From assembly GCF_009498525.1 (NCBI RefSeq), contig NZ_QSNT01000005.1, positions 188,718 to 252,717 on the forward strand: a stretch of 64,000 bases of DNA. The letters are read 5' to 3'. Source of the DNA: Rhizobium sp. ICMP 5592 (GTDB lineage Bacteria; Pseudomonadota; Alphaproteobacteria; Rhizobiales; Rhizobiaceae). Shown piece after piece: positions 54,331-63,406 of the stretch; positions within the stretch are counted from its first letter, which is position 1; every line of letters begins with the position of its first letter. The translations under genes were made by a program, and so were the position numbers. The notes under the pieces were generated by a model, which saw only the letters and a program-made list of their open reading frames with translations, was not told the DNA's origin and searched no databases.

Positions 54331-54353
54331 CCGGACCCAAACGGGTCCGGCTT
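54331..54353 (+). terminator. Intrinsic terminator of cenR-cNBD
   Basis: CCGGACCC-aaac-GGGTCCGG followed by CTTTG, directly after the stop codon; the weak T-run lowers certainty. It could also serve the convergent xth gene. Confidence 0.7.
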
Positions 54354-54366
54354 TGCGGATTTATTC

Positions 54367-55170
54367 TCAAAGATTGAAATGCGCGGTCACCGGCACATGG
54401 TCGGACGGGCGATCCCAGCCGCGTGCGGCCTTCAGGATATCGATGCGCTGCAAGAGCGGGCCAAGATCGGATGACGACCAGATGTGGTCGAGACGCCGGC
54501 CACGGTCGGCCGCCTCCCAATCCTTGGCGCGATAGCTCCACCAGGTATAGAGCTTTTCGTTCGCGGGCACATGCTGGCGCATCAGATCGAGCCATGCGCC
54601 CCGCTTCATCACTTCAAGCAGGCCATCGGTCTCGACCGGCGTGTGGCTGACGATCTTCAGCAGCTGCTTGTGTGACCAGACGTCATGTTCGAGCGGCGCG
54701 ATGTTGAGGTCGCCGACGAGGATGGCGGAAGTGTTCTGCTCGGCGTTGGCATGCAGGTGCTTCATCTCTTCGATAAAGTCGAGCTTGTGGCCGAATTTCG
54801 GATTGATCGTCCGGTCTGGCTCGTCGCCGCCGGCCGGGACGTAGAAATTATGCACCCGGATACGACGGCCACCACGCTCGAAGATCGCCGAGATATGCCG
54901 GCTGTCGCCGACGTTGCAATAGTCCTGCCGATGATCCTCGATCAGCGGAAAACGCGAGGCGATGGCGACGCCATGATAGCCCTTCTGGCCGTGAATGATG
55001 ATGTGCTCGTAACCGAGCGCCCTCAGCGGCGCATAGGGGAAGAGCTCATTCGGAACCTTGGTTTCCTGCAGGCAGAGAATATCGGGCCGGGACTGCATCA
55101 GGAATTGCTCGACGATCGGCATGCGCAACCGCACCGAGTTGATGTTCCAGGTCGCTATCGAAAATCCCAT
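54367..55170 (-). CDS. xth: Exodeoxyribonuclease III
   Basis: 267 residues. AP endonuclease/3' exonuclease of base-excision repair. Family motifs: IATWNINSVR, CLQETKVP, GDLNIAPLEHDVW and the final RRLDHIW and DHVPVTAHF with catalytic Asp-His. It matches the ExoIII/ExoA group. Start MGFSIATWN at 55168-55170. Confidence 0.94.
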   Translation of the reverse strand: MGFSIATWNINSVRLRMPIVEQFLMQSRPDILCLQETKVPNELFPYAPLRALGYEHIIIHGQKGYHGVAIASRFPLIEDHRQDYCNVGDSRHISAIFERGGRRIRVHNFYVPAGGDEPDRTINPKFGHKLDFIEEMKHLHANAEQNTSAILVGDLNIAPLEHDVWSHKQLLKIVSHTPVETDGLLEVMKRGAWLDLMRQHVPANEKLYTWWSYRAKDWEAADRGRRLDHIWSSSDLGPLLQRIDILKAARGWDRPSDHVPVTAHFNL

Positions 55171-55188
55171 GCCCAAAACCCTTTCCTT

Positions 55189-55284
55189 AGAGCAATTCCA
55201 GGAAAAGTGCGCAGCGGTTTTCCGTCCGGGATTGCGTCAAAACAGACAGCTAGAACGGCTCAGCGATTCCGTGAAACGCTCTAG
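55189..55284. repeat. Rhizobiales intergenic repeat
   Basis: Starts AGAGCAATTCCAGGAAAAGT and ends GTGAAACGCTCTAG. It contains the hairpin GGAAAA(55201)/TTTTCC and the words GCAGCGGTTTTCCGTCCGG and GATTGCGTCAAAACA, which I recognise as a very common intergenic repeat of Rhizobium, Sinorhizobium and Mesorhizobium. Its outer ends (AGAGC / GCTCT) are complementary. It lies between xth and lolA, near the xth promoter. Confidence 0.75.
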
Positions 55285-55367
55285 TCAGGATAAGGCTTTA
55301 GACCGGCTTTGAGCGAAAGGAAAGCGCCATTCGTCGCTTCCTCTATTGCCGGGGATGGAGACGGCGA

Positions 55368-56018
55368 TCAGCGCGTATAGTCGATGCGAAAGACACTGTC
55401 GTCGAACGAGACATTGGTCTTCACATTGTTGATGATGACGTCGGTGGTCTTGCCCTGCGGGTCGATCACCGTCCACTGACGCAGGTCGTAGGTCTTGGAA
55501 TCAAAGATCATGGCGATGGTCGAATCACCGAAGACGGTGCGGTTGCCGAGCGTGATCTTGGTGAGGTCCGGCTGCGCATCGACGCCGCGCACCATATCGG
55601 CGGAAAGATCGATCTTGTTGGCAAGCAGCAGGCTCAGCGGCGTCTTCGACAGCTGATACATGTTCTTCGTCCGTGTCTGGTCGTTGATGACCTGGACGTT
55701 GTTGCCATCACAGATGACGCGCATGCGCGATGGCGGATCGTAGTTGAAACGCATCTTGCCGGGACGCTGGATGAAGAAGCTGCCGCTCACCTGGTCGCCG
55801 CGCGGCCCGATCTGCAGGAAGCCACCCTTCATGGTCTTGATCGACGAAAAATGATCGGCGATCTGCTGCGCCACGCCGGGATTGAGGGATGCGGCCTGCG
55901 CCTGCGCCAAGGCCGAAACGGGCAGAGCGCCTGCCGCACCGACCACGACCACGGCGCCGAGGAAATGCCGGCGGGTCAGGGAAAGTCGGCTGGACGGCTG
56001 CGCATCAAACTTTGTCAT
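55368..56018 (-). CDS. lolA: Outer-membrane lipoprotein carrier protein LolA
   Basis: 216 residues. The N terminus SLTRRHFLGAVVVVGAAGALPVSALAQA is a twin-arginine signal (RRHFLG) with cleavage near residue 37, unlike the Sec signal of E. coli LolA. The mature part has the LolA barrel features: MKGGFLQIGPRGDQVSGSFFIQRPGKMRFNYDPPSRM. It ferries lipoproteins across the periplasm. GAAGGAG precedes the ATG at 56016-56018. Downstream of ftsK, same strand. Confidence 0.92.
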   Translation of the reverse strand: MTKFDAQPSSRLSLTRRHFLGAVVVVGAAGALPVSALAQAQAASLNPGVAQQIADHFSSIKTMKGGFLQIGPRGDQVSGSFFIQRPGKMRFNYDPPSRMRVICDGNNVQVINDQTRTKNMYQLSKTPLSLLLANKIDLSADMVRGVDAQPDLTKITLGNRTVFGDSTIAMIFDSKTYDLRQWTVIDPQGKTTDVIINNVKTNVSFDDSVFRIDYTR

Positions 56019-56154
56019 CGAATTCTCCTTCATGCTTTGTCCATGGCGCGCAAAATCGGCGTCTTCATGGCGCAGCGGCCCATACTCGGTTGTGGGCCGC
56101 GATCAAATTTCCCTGAGCATAGCCGGGATATACGACGCGAAAGGGCCTGTGGCC

Positions 56155-58827
56155 TCAGCGATCCAGAATATCTGCCTTGGTAGGAACGAGAATTTCACGC
56201 TTGCCAGCATGGTTGGCCGGGCCGATCACGCCTTCTTCCTCCATGCGCTCGATCAACGAGGCGGCACGGTTATAGCCGATGCCGAGCCGGCGCTGGATGT
56301 AGGAGGTCGAGGCCTTGCCGTCGCTCAGAACGACCGCGACCGCCTGATCGTAAGGATCCTCCGAATCGGCAAGATTGGCTGTGCCCGCCGGGCCGTGACC
56401 ATCCTCGTCATCGTCGTCATCGTCGGCGGTGATCGCCTCGAGATATTGCGGCGCGCCTTGCGTCTTCAGATAGGAAACGATGTCCTCCACCTCGCCATCG
56501 GCAACGAACGGGCCGTGGACGCGCTGGATGCGGCCGCCGCCTGCCATGTAGAGCATGTCACCCATGCCAAGGAGCTGTTCGGCGCCCTGCTCGCCCAGAA
56601 TGGTGCGGCTGTCGATCTTCGACGTCACCTGGAAGGAGATGCGCGTCGGGAAATTCGCCTTGATCGTGCCGGTGATGACATCGACCGACGGACGCTGGGT
56701 CGCCATGATGACATGGATGCCGGCGGCACGCGCCATCTGCGCCAGGCGCTGCACCGCGCCTTCGATATCCTTGCCCGCCACCATCATCAGATCGGCCATT
56801 TCGTCGATGATGACGACGATATAGGGCATGGGCTTCAGATCGAATTCCTCGGTCTCGTAGATCGCCTCGCCGGTCTGGCGATCGAAGCCGGTCTGCACGG
56901 TGCGGCTGATCGCTTCGCCCTTGGCGACGGCCTGCTCGACACGGGTATTGAAGCCATCGATGTTGCGCACGCCGATCTTCGACATCTTCTTGTAGCGCTC
57001 TTCCATCTCGCGGACGGTCCATTTCAGCGCGACAACAGCCTTCTTCGGATCGGTGACGACAGGCGAGAGCAGATGCGGAATGCCGTCATAGACGGAGAGT
57101 TCCAGCATCTTCGGGTCGATCATGATCAGGCGGCACTGTTCCGGCGTCATGCGATAGAGCAGCGACAGGATCATCGTGTTGATGGCAACGGACTTGCCTG
57201 AGCCGGTGGTGCCGGCAACGAGCAGATGCGGCATCTTGGCGAGATCGGCGATGACGGGCTCGCCGCCGATCGTCTTGCCGAGTGCCATGGCGAGCTTGGC
57301 CTTCGACGTCTCGAAATCGCGGCTGGCGACAAGCTCGCGCAGATAGACTGTTTCGCGCGTGGAATTCGGCAGTTCGATGCCGATGGCATTGCGGCCGGGG
57401 ACGACAGCGACACGGGCGGCAATCGCGCTCATCGAGCGGGCGATATCGTCGGCAAGGCCAATGACACGCGAGGATTTGATGCCCGGAGCGGGTTCCAGTT
57501 CGTAAAGCGTGACGACCGGGCCTGGGCGGACATGGATGATCTCGCCCTTGACGCCAAAGTCCTCGAGCACGCCTTCCAGCATGCGGGCATTCTGTTCCAG
57601 CGCATCGGAGGACAGCGTCGCATCCCGCACAATGGTCTTCGGCTCGGCGAGCAGATGCACGGCCGGAAGCTGGAAACCGTAAGAGCGGATGAAGGAGGTT
57701 TGCGCCTCGCGCTCGGCGCGGGCGCCGGGCTTTGGCCGTGGAGCAGCGGGAATGACGCGCGGGCTGGCCGGAGCGCCGGAAGCCTTCGACGAAGCGGGGC
57801 GCAATGCCCATTCGTCTTCCTCGTCATCCGGCAGGATTCCGGCCGGACGCCGCGGCTCGCGTTCGTAGGACGCATCATCATCATCCTCGTCCTCGTCGTC
57901 GCCCATGCTGATCGACGGAGGAGACACCACGCGGCGCTGGGCCGGACCATCCAGCGACGGCTCGACGCGCTCGCCCCGGACAACCGGCGCTTTGGCGCGC
58001 GCCGGCTCGTTCAGCGTGCCGAATTCGTCATCGTTGAAGTCGTATGGCGCATCGAAAGCATGGTCGCGACGCTTGCGCGGCCCCATGCCGAACAGGCGCC
58101 GAAGGCGGGCCTGCGCATTGTACCAGGAATGCATGAGCGCACCGAAGGCCATGAAGCCGCCGCGGTCGTCATCCTCATCGTCATCGCCGACGCTGCGGGC
58201 GCGGCTCTGTGTTTCCTCGTAGTCCTCTTCATTCTCCTCATCTTCCGGCAGGCTGCGGCCGACCAGGCCGGCGGCAAACAACATGAGCCAGGCGGCAGGG
58301 ACGGCGAGGACCGTACCGAACACCGCGGCAAAGACGCCGCTCGGATAGGTGCCGATGAAGAGGGCGGGAAAGCGCAGGAGAATATCACCGATGACGCCGC
58401 CGATACCATTGGGGATAGGCCAGGTCGGCGGGGCGGGGAAACAGGCGATGGAACCGGCGGCAACGATGGAGCCACCGACCCAGGCGCCGAGACGGGCCGG
58501 CAGGCGATGGATCTTGCGGTTGGAAATCAGCGCGAAAGCCCAGGCGACGATGGGCAGCAGCACGACGACGCAGGCAAGCCCGAGCGCCTGCATCAGGATG
58601 TCGGCGAAGGCAGCACCCGGAAAGCCCAATATGTTCGTCGGCGCATTGCTCGTGGCGTAGGAATAGCTGGGATCCATGACGTTCCAGGTCGCCAGGGCGG
58701 CGACCGCGAGCGCCAGCAGAAACAGCAACGCGAAGCCGATGAGGCCCCTCACCTGCCGCCAAACCACGCCCGAAAGCGAGAAACGGTCGGGGGGACCGCC
58801 CAGCGCTGCCGAATTGCTTCTGCCCAT
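56155..58827 (-). CDS. ftsK: DNA translocase FtsK
   Basis: 890 residues. Four N-terminal transmembrane helices (about 25-200) anchor it at the septum. An acidic and Pro-rich linker (about 215-400) follows. The motor (about 420-800) has Walker A GTTGSGKSVAIN, Walker B VVIIDEMADLMM, and ATQRPSVDVITG. The C-terminal gamma winged helix, reading KOPS sites, has SYIQRRLGIGYNRAASLIERMEEEGVIG. An acidic DDDDDED run sits between motor and gamma. ATG at 58825-58827. Confidence 0.96.
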   Translation of the reverse strand: MGRSNSAALGGPPDRFSLSGVVWRQVRGLIGFALLFLLALAVAALATWNVMDPSYSYATSNAPTNILGFPGAAFADILMQALGLACVVVLLPIVAWAFALISNRKIHRLPARLGAWVGGSIVAAGSIACFPAPPTWPIPNGIGGVIGDILLRFPALFIGTYPSGVFAAVFGTVLAVPAAWLMLFAAGLVGRSLPEDEENEEDYEETQSRARSVGDDDEDDDRGGFMAFGALMHSWYNAQARLRRLFGMGPRKRRDHAFDAPYDFNDDEFGTLNEPARAKAPVVRGERVEPSLDGPAQRRVVSPPSISMGDDEDEDDDDASYEREPRRPAGILPDDEEDEWALRPASSKASGAPASPRVIPAAPRPKPGARAEREAQTSFIRSYGFQLPAVHLLAEPKTIVRDATLSSDALEQNARMLEGVLEDFGVKGEIIHVRPGPVVTLYELEPAPGIKSSRVIGLADDIARSMSAIAARVAVVPGRNAIGIELPNSTRETVYLRELVASRDFETSKAKLAMALGKTIGGEPVIADLAKMPHLLVAGTTGSGKSVAINTMILSLLYRMTPEQCRLIMIDPKMLELSVYDGIPHLLSPVVTDPKKAVVALKWTVREMEERYKKMSKIGVRNIDGFNTRVEQAVAKGEAISRTVQTGFDRQTGEAIYETEEFDLKPMPYIVVIIDEMADLMMVAGKDIEGAVQRLAQMARAAGIHVIMATQRPSVDVITGTIKANFPTRISFQVTSKIDSRTILGEQGAEQLLGMGDMLYMAGGGRIQRVHGPFVADGEVEDIVSYLKTQGAPQYLEAITADDDDDDEDGHGPAGTANLADSEDPYDQAVAVVLSDGKASTSYIQRRLGIGYNRAASLIERMEEEGVIGPANHAGKREILVPTKADILDR

Positions 58828-58994
58828 GATATCCAGCCCGTTCGTTGTCGAAGGCACGCGCGAATCGGCGTCATGCCCACTCACCCAGTACGTCACCTCT
58901 ACCTAATCAGAGGAGGGTTAATGGCATGTTAACCATGCAGGCGGTCGCTCGCCTATCAACGAATTTATGGCTGTTTGGCGAACAGGCTGTCCGA

Positions 58995-59024
58995 CAAAAA
59001 AAGGCCCGAACCAAGGTCCGGGCC
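58995..59024 (-). terminator. Intrinsic terminator of glnK-amtB
   Basis: Read leftward, GGCCCGgACC-TT-GGTtCGGGCC followed by TTTTTTTG. A second GC-rich hairpin without T-run (GCGCCGGGG at 59073-59081 and its complement at 59090-59098) lies between it and the amtB stop. Confidence 0.9.
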
Positions 59025-59111
59025 AAGAGCGGCTTACTTTTGATGAAATAGGCCGCGACGGGATGTTCAGCAGCGCCGGGGAAACGTTGCCCCGGCGCCG
59101 CAAGCCTGTGA

Positions 59112-60473
59112 TTAGGAGTTGTGGTAGGCAGCTTCGCCGTGGGACGCGAGGTCGAGACCTTCGCGTTCGGCTTCCGGCGCTACGCGCAGGCCGATGATGA
59201 CGTCGACGACCTTGTAGAGGATGGCCGAGCCGATGCCGCACCACAGGATCGTGGTGATGACGGCAGTGGCCTGAACCGTGAGCTGGCTGCCCATGGTGAC
59301 GCCTTCGGCATAGCCGACGCCGCCGAGCGATGCGCTGGCAAATACGCCGGTCGCGAGAGCGCCGAAGATACCACCGACGCAGTGTACGCCGAAGACGTCA
59401 GCCGTATCGTCATAGCCGAACTTGTTCTTCACGACGGAAACGAAGAAGTAGCACAGCGGGGAGACGATGAGACCGAGGGCGATCGCGCCCATCGGGCCGA
59501 CGATGCCGGCTGCCGGCGTAACGGCAACGAGACCGGCGACCATGCCGGAAGCGCCGCCGAGCATGGAGGCCTTGCCGCGCGTGAAGGTTTCCACAATCGA
59601 CCAGGAGATAATGGCGGCTGCCGTTGCAACGAAGGTATTGACGGTAGCGAGCATCGCGCCGCCGGAAGCTTCGAGGTTCGAACCGGCGTTGAAGCCGAAC
59701 CAACCAACCCAGAGCATGGAAGCACCGACCATGGTCAGCGTCATGGAATGCGGAGCCATCATGTCCTTGCCGAAGCCGACGCGCTTGCCGACCATGAGAG
59801 CACCGACGATACCGGCGATACCGGCATTGATGTGAACGACCGTGCCGCCGGCGAAGTCGAGAGCGCCCATCTTGAAGAGCATGCCGTTGGAGTCCCAGAC
59901 CATGTGGGCGATCGGGAAGTAGACGAAGGTTGCCCAGAGCGCGCAGAAGAGGACGGCTGCGCCGAATTTGATGCGCTCAGCAAAGGCACCGATGATCAGG
60001 GCAGGCGTGATGGCTGCGAAGGTCATCTGGAACAGCATGAAGATGAATTCCGGAATGACGACGCCCTTCGAGAAGGTAGCCGCCGTCGTCGACGTCGAAA
60101 CGCCGGACAGGAACATCTTCGCGGTGCCGCCCCAATACGGGCTGGTGCCGCCGCCGAAGGCGAAGGAATAGCCGTAGAAGACCCAGAGGAGCATGACGAC
60201 CGCACCGATCATCGTGCACTGCATCAGCACGGACAGCATGTTCTTCGCACGCACCAGGCCGCCATAGAAGAGGGCCAGGCCCGGTACCAGCATGAAGAGG
60301 ACGAGAATGGTGGAGATGAACATAAAGGCGGTGTCGCCCTTGTCCGGAACCGGTGCGGCAGCAGCGGCGGCAGTGGCTGTAGCATCCTGCGCGAAGGCGA
60401 TCGCCGGCGCGAGCATGGCCGCAGAAAGCGTACCCACCCGTGCCAGAGTGGAGGAAAGCTTGGAAAACGTCAT
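59112..60473 (-). CDS. amtB: Ammonium transporter AmtB
   Basis: 453 residues. The signal peptide (residues 1-26, ending AIAFAQ) and 11 transmembrane helices are typical. Amt motifs: DKGDTAFMFISTILVLFMLVPGLALFYGGLVRAKN, FAGGTVVHINAGIAGIVGAL (twin-His pore, first His) and DVFGVHCVGGIFGAL (second His). It imports ammonium and is gated by GlnK. ATG at 60471-60473, 28 bp after glnK. Confidence 0.97.
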   Translation of the reverse strand: MTFSKLSSTLARVGTLSAAMLAPAIAFAQDATATAAAAAAPVPDKGDTAFMFISTILVLFMLVPGLALFYGGLVRAKNMLSVLMQCTMIGAVVMLLWVFYGYSFAFGGGTSPYWGGTAKMFLSGVSTSTTAATFSKGVVIPEFIFMLFQMTFAAITPALIIGAFAERIKFGAAVLFCALWATFVYFPIAHMVWDSNGMLFKMGALDFAGGTVVHINAGIAGIVGALMVGKRVGFGKDMMAPHSMTLTMVGASMLWVGWFGFNAGSNLEASGGAMLATVNTFVATAAAIISWSIVETFTRGKASMLGGASGMVAGLVAVTPAAGIVGPMGAIALGLIVSPLCYFFVSVVKNKFGYDDTADVFGVHCVGGIFGALATGVFASASLGGVGYAEGVTMGSQLTVQATAVITTILWCGIGSAILYKVVDVIIGLRVAPEAEREGLDLASHGEAAYHNS

Positions 60474-60501
60474 TGCAAATAACTCCCTGATCGGCCGTGT
60501 C

Positions 60502-60840
60502 TTACAGCGCTTCTGAATCGGTTTCGCCCGTACGGATGCGAACGGCATGGTCAATCGAAAAGACAAAAATCTTGCCGTCGCCGATCTGGCCGGTCTTGGC
60601 GGAGGATGCGATGGCCTCGACCGCCTTGTCGACGATTTCGGTTGCGACCGCGACTTCGATCTTCAGCTTCGGCAGGAAGCTGACGGCATATTCCGTGCCG
60701 CGATAGATTTCGGTATGCCCCTTCTGGCGCCCGTAACCCTTTACTTCGGTCACAGTCAGGCCCTGGATGCCGACAGCCGTGAGGGCCTCACGGACCTCAT
60801 CGAGCTTGAACGGCTTGATAATGGCCATCACAATTTTCAT
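60502..60840 (-). CDS. glnK: Nitrogen regulatory PII protein GlnK
   Basis: 112 residues. PII signalling protein; the T-loop has Y51 in RGTEYAVSF, the uridylylation site. KIVMAIIKPFKLDEVREAL and GDGKIFVFSIDHAVRIRTGE are the usual ends, with the ATP/2-oxoglutarate residues. The ATG at 60838-60840 follows GGATGGGAAACC. Heads the glnK-amtB operon and has sigma-54 and NtrC sites upstream. Confidence 0.97.
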   Translation of the reverse strand: MKIVMAIIKPFKLDEVREALTAVGIQGLTVTEVKGYGRQKGHTEIYRGTEYAVSFLPKLKIEVAVATEIVDKAVEAIASSAKTGQIGDGKIFVFSIDHAVRIRTGETDSEAL

Positions 60841-60925
60841 CTGGTTTCCCATCCTTTGTTTACCCTCGGCACGAAGCCGACTCTCCTTGCCGCTGACGAG
60901 CGTTTCAGCAGCGACCGGGGATACA

Positions 60926-60943
60926 CATTCAAAGGACGTGCCA
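60926..60943 (-). promoter_or_regulatory. Sigma-54 promoter of glnK-amtB
   Basis: On the minus strand TGGCACGTCCTTTGAATG matches the -24/-12 pattern TGGCACG-N4-TTGC with one change (TTGA). It lies about 86 bp before the glnK start. Confidence 0.82.
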
Positions 60944-61027
60944 GATTCGTGACACAATTATAACCAATTGAAATATAAGGGAATTACTTTAAGAACCCAA
61001 TAAAGCGGCAATTCGCGGCACAGTTGT

Positions 61028-61044
61028 CGCACAAATAAGGTGCA
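61028..61044 (-). promoter_or_regulatory. NtrC binding site upstream of glnK
   Basis: On the minus strand TGCACCTTATTTGTGCG fits TGCAC-N7-GTGCA with one mismatch, about 90 bp upstream of the sigma-54 promoter. An overlapping GTGCA-N12-TGCAC inverted repeat (61040-61061) could be a second half of a tandem site. Confidence 0.7.
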
Positions 61045-61066
61045 AATTTAAAAAAATGCACATTAT

Positions 61067-61951
61067 TTAATCATTTGCCTTTTTACGAATCAGCCCCTCC
61101 TGCGCCACCGACGCAATCAGGACACCATCCCGCGTAAAAAGACTACCGCGAGTAAAGCCGCGCGCGCCTGAAGCGCTGGGACTGTCCTGGCTGTAAAGCA
61201 ACCAGTCGTCGAGCTTGCACGGGTGGTGAAACCACATGGCATGATCGAGGCTCGCGACCTGCAGGCGCGGATCGAAGACCGAGGTTCCATGCACATGCAA
61301 CGCCGCATCGAGCAGCGTCATGTCCGAGAGATAGGCGAGCACCGCATTCTGGTAGAGCCGGTCATCCGGCACCGGCCCGGTCAGGCGCACCCAGATATCC
61401 TGCCGCTGGCTGGGCCGCGAACGGGAAAAATAATCCTCGATGGAGACGGGCCGGATCTCGATCGCGCGCTTGCGTTCCCAATAACGGCGCACGGCCTCCG
61501 GCGCATTGGCGATAAAGCGCTCCTTGATCTGCTGCTCGTCCATCAACTCCTCGGGAGCCGGCACTTTCGGCATCTCGCTCTGATGCTCGAAGCCGGGCTC
61601 GTCGATCTGGAAGGAGGCCGTCAGCGCGAAGATCGCCTTGCCGTGCTGGATCGCCAGTACCCGGCGCGTGTTGAAGCTCGAACCATCGCGTAGCCGATCG
61701 ACCTGATAGAGAATCGGGACGCTCGGATCACCGGGAAGCATGAAATAAGCGTGCAGGGAATGCGCAAAGCGGTCGGCCGCCACCGTCCTCTGCGCCGCCA
61801 TCAGCGCCTGGCCGATGACCTGGCCGCCGAAGACGCGCTGCCAACCGACCTGCGGGCTGTTGCCGCGAAACAGGTTCATCTCGATCGTTTCCAGATCCAG
61901 CGTCGCGAGCGTGACTTGCATGGCGGTCGGTTTCTCGTTCTCGCGCGACAT
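61067..61951 (-). CDS. tesB: Acyl-CoA thioesterase II
   Basis: 294 residues. Double hot-dog enzyme releasing fatty acids from acyl-CoA. Conserved parts: VFGGQVIGQALMAAQRTV, HSLHAYFMLPGDPSVPILYQVDRLRDGSSFNTRRV and, in the second domain, LAYLSDMTLLDAALHVHG and SLDHAMWFHHP, which hold the Asp and Gln/Thr active residues. ATG at 61949-61951; divergent from the UbiH-family gene. Confidence 0.94.
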   Translation of the reverse strand: MSRENEKPTAMQVTLATLDLETIEMNLFRGNSPQVGWQRVFGGQVIGQALMAAQRTVAADRFAHSLHAYFMLPGDPSVPILYQVDRLRDGSSFNTRRVLAIQHGKAIFALTASFQIDEPGFEHQSEMPKVPAPEELMDEQQIKERFIANAPEAVRRYWERKRAIEIRPVSIEDYFSRSRPSQRQDIWVRLTGPVPDDRLYQNAVLAYLSDMTLLDAALHVHGTSVFDPRLQVASLDHAMWFHHPCKLDDWLLYSQDSPSASGARGFTRGSLFTRDGVLIASVAQEGLIRKKAND

Positions 61952-61988
61952 TTTGAATGAACTCCAACGGTAGGAACCACGAACGGGA

Positions 61989-62004
61989 TGTTCTATATAG
62001 AACA
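61989..62004. promoter_or_regulatory. Perfect 16-bp palindrome between tesB and the UbiH-family gene
   Basis: TGTTCTATATAGAACA is its own complement and lies in the 83-bp divergent gap, 31 bp before the hydroxylase ATG. It also overlaps a TATATAG promoter-like element. Confidence 0.6.
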
Positions 62005-62034
62005 GGACGTGAAAGTAGGACACAGGGAAGCGCG

Positions 62035-63249
62035 ATGTTGGACATGCTGGTAGTGGGTGGCGGTTATGTGGGTCTTGCCGCCGCGGTCGCCGTCAAACAG
62101 GCAGCCCCGCATCTCGACGTCATGGTCGTCGAGGCAGCCCCTGAAGCCGCCTGGAAGAAGGACATGCGCGCCTCGGCAATCATCGCCGCCGCCTCGAAGA
62201 TGCTCGAGGTCTTCGGTGTCTGGGATGAGATCGCAACGGAGGCGCAGCCGATCACCCGCATGATCGTCACTGATTCGCGCACCGCCGATCCCGTGCGTCC
62301 CGTCTTCCTCACCTTCGACGGCGAAGTGACGGAAGGCCAGCCCTTTGCCCATATGATCCCGAACGTCGCCATGGTCGGCGCCCTGCGCGGCGCCTGCGAG
62401 CGCCTCGGCATCGCGATCCGCCACGGCGTCAGCGCGACGGACTTCAAGACGGAGGACGCCGGCGTCACGCTAACGCTCTCGGACGGCAGCACGCTGGAAA
62501 CGCGGCTGCTGGTCGCCTGCGACGGCGTGCGCTCGAAACTGCGCGACATGGCCGGCATCAAGACGGTGAACTGGAACTACGACCAATCCGGCATCGTCGT
62601 CACCGTCGAGCATGAGCGGCCGCACAATGGCTGCGCCGAGGAGCATTTCCTGCCCTCCGGCCCCTTCGCCATCCTGCCTTTGAAGAACAACCGCTCCTCG
62701 CTGGTCTGGACCGAACGCACCGCCGATGCCGACCGGCTGGTCGCCTCCGACGATCTGCTGTTCGAGGAAGAACTGGAGCGCCGCTTCGGCCACAAGCTCG
62801 GCGCGCTGCGCACGGTCGGCGAGCGCCGCGCCTTCCCGCTCGGCCTCACCCTTGCCCGCGCCTTCGTCGCGCCGCGCTTCGCGCTTGCCGGCGACGCCGC
62901 CCACGGCATTCACCCGATCTCCGGCCAGGGCCTCAATCTCGGCTTCAAGGATGTGGCGGCGCTGGCCGAAACCGTGGTCGAAGCCGACCGGCTCGGCCTC
63001 GATATCGGCTCGATCAACACTCTCGAACGCTACCAGACCTGGCGCCGCTTCGACACCTTCCGCATGGGCGTGACCACCGACGTGCTGAACCGGCTGTTTT
63101 CCAACGACATCACGCCGGTCCGCGTCGCCCGCGATTTCGGCCTCGGCCTCGTCGACCGCCTGCCAAAGCTGAAATCCTTCTTCATCGGCCAGGCCGCCGG
63201 CACGGACGCCAAGGACAATCCGCGACTGCTGGCGGGCGAGGCGATTTGA
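62035..63249 (+). CDS. UbiH/UbiF/Coq6 family FAD-dependent hydroxylase
   Basis: 404 residues. The FAD fold starts VVGGGYVGLAAAVAVKQ (GxGxxG), and VACDGVRSKLRDMAGI gives the DG motif. The GD-x-A-H block GDAAHGIHPISGQGLNLGFKDVAALA is nearly identical to ubiquinone-ring monooxygenases. Which ring position it hydroxylates cannot be told. ATG at 62035 with AGGGAAG upstream. Confidence 0.91.
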   Translation: MLDMLVVGGGYVGLAAAVAVKQAAPHLDVMVVEAAPEAAWKKDMRASAIIAAASKMLEVFGVWDEIATEAQPITRMIVTDSRTADPVRPVFLTFDGEVTEGQPFAHMIPNVAMVGALRGACERLGIAIRHGVSATDFKTEDAGVTLTLSDGSTLETRLLVACDGVRSKLRDMAGIKTVNWNYDQSGIVVTVEHERPHNGCAEEHFLPSGPFAILPLKNNRSSLVWTERTADADRLVASDDLLFEEELERRFGHKLGALRTVGERRAFPLGLTLARAFVAPRFALAGDAAHGIHPISGQGLNLGFKDVAALAETVVEADRLGLDIGSINTLERYQTWRRFDTFRMGVTTDVLNRLFSNDITPVRVARDFGLGLVDRLPKLKSFFIGQAAGTDAKDNPRLLAGEAI

Positions 63250-63406
63250 GCGGTTGAAGCCGAAAGAGTGCGCGATGCGATAGCAACGTGCCCTGAACCG
63301 ATAATCAAGATATCGGCTTTTGGCCCATAAGGACCATCAAGGCAGACCTCTGCCTCACCTATCGGGTGATGCAAGAGTTGTTTTTGTCGATCGTCTCGAC
63401 GGTCGT

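Noticed and set aside
57226..58932. A 568-codon frame antisense to ftsK
   Set aside because: Arg/Gly/Glu-rich shadow of FtsK without motifs or ribosome site.
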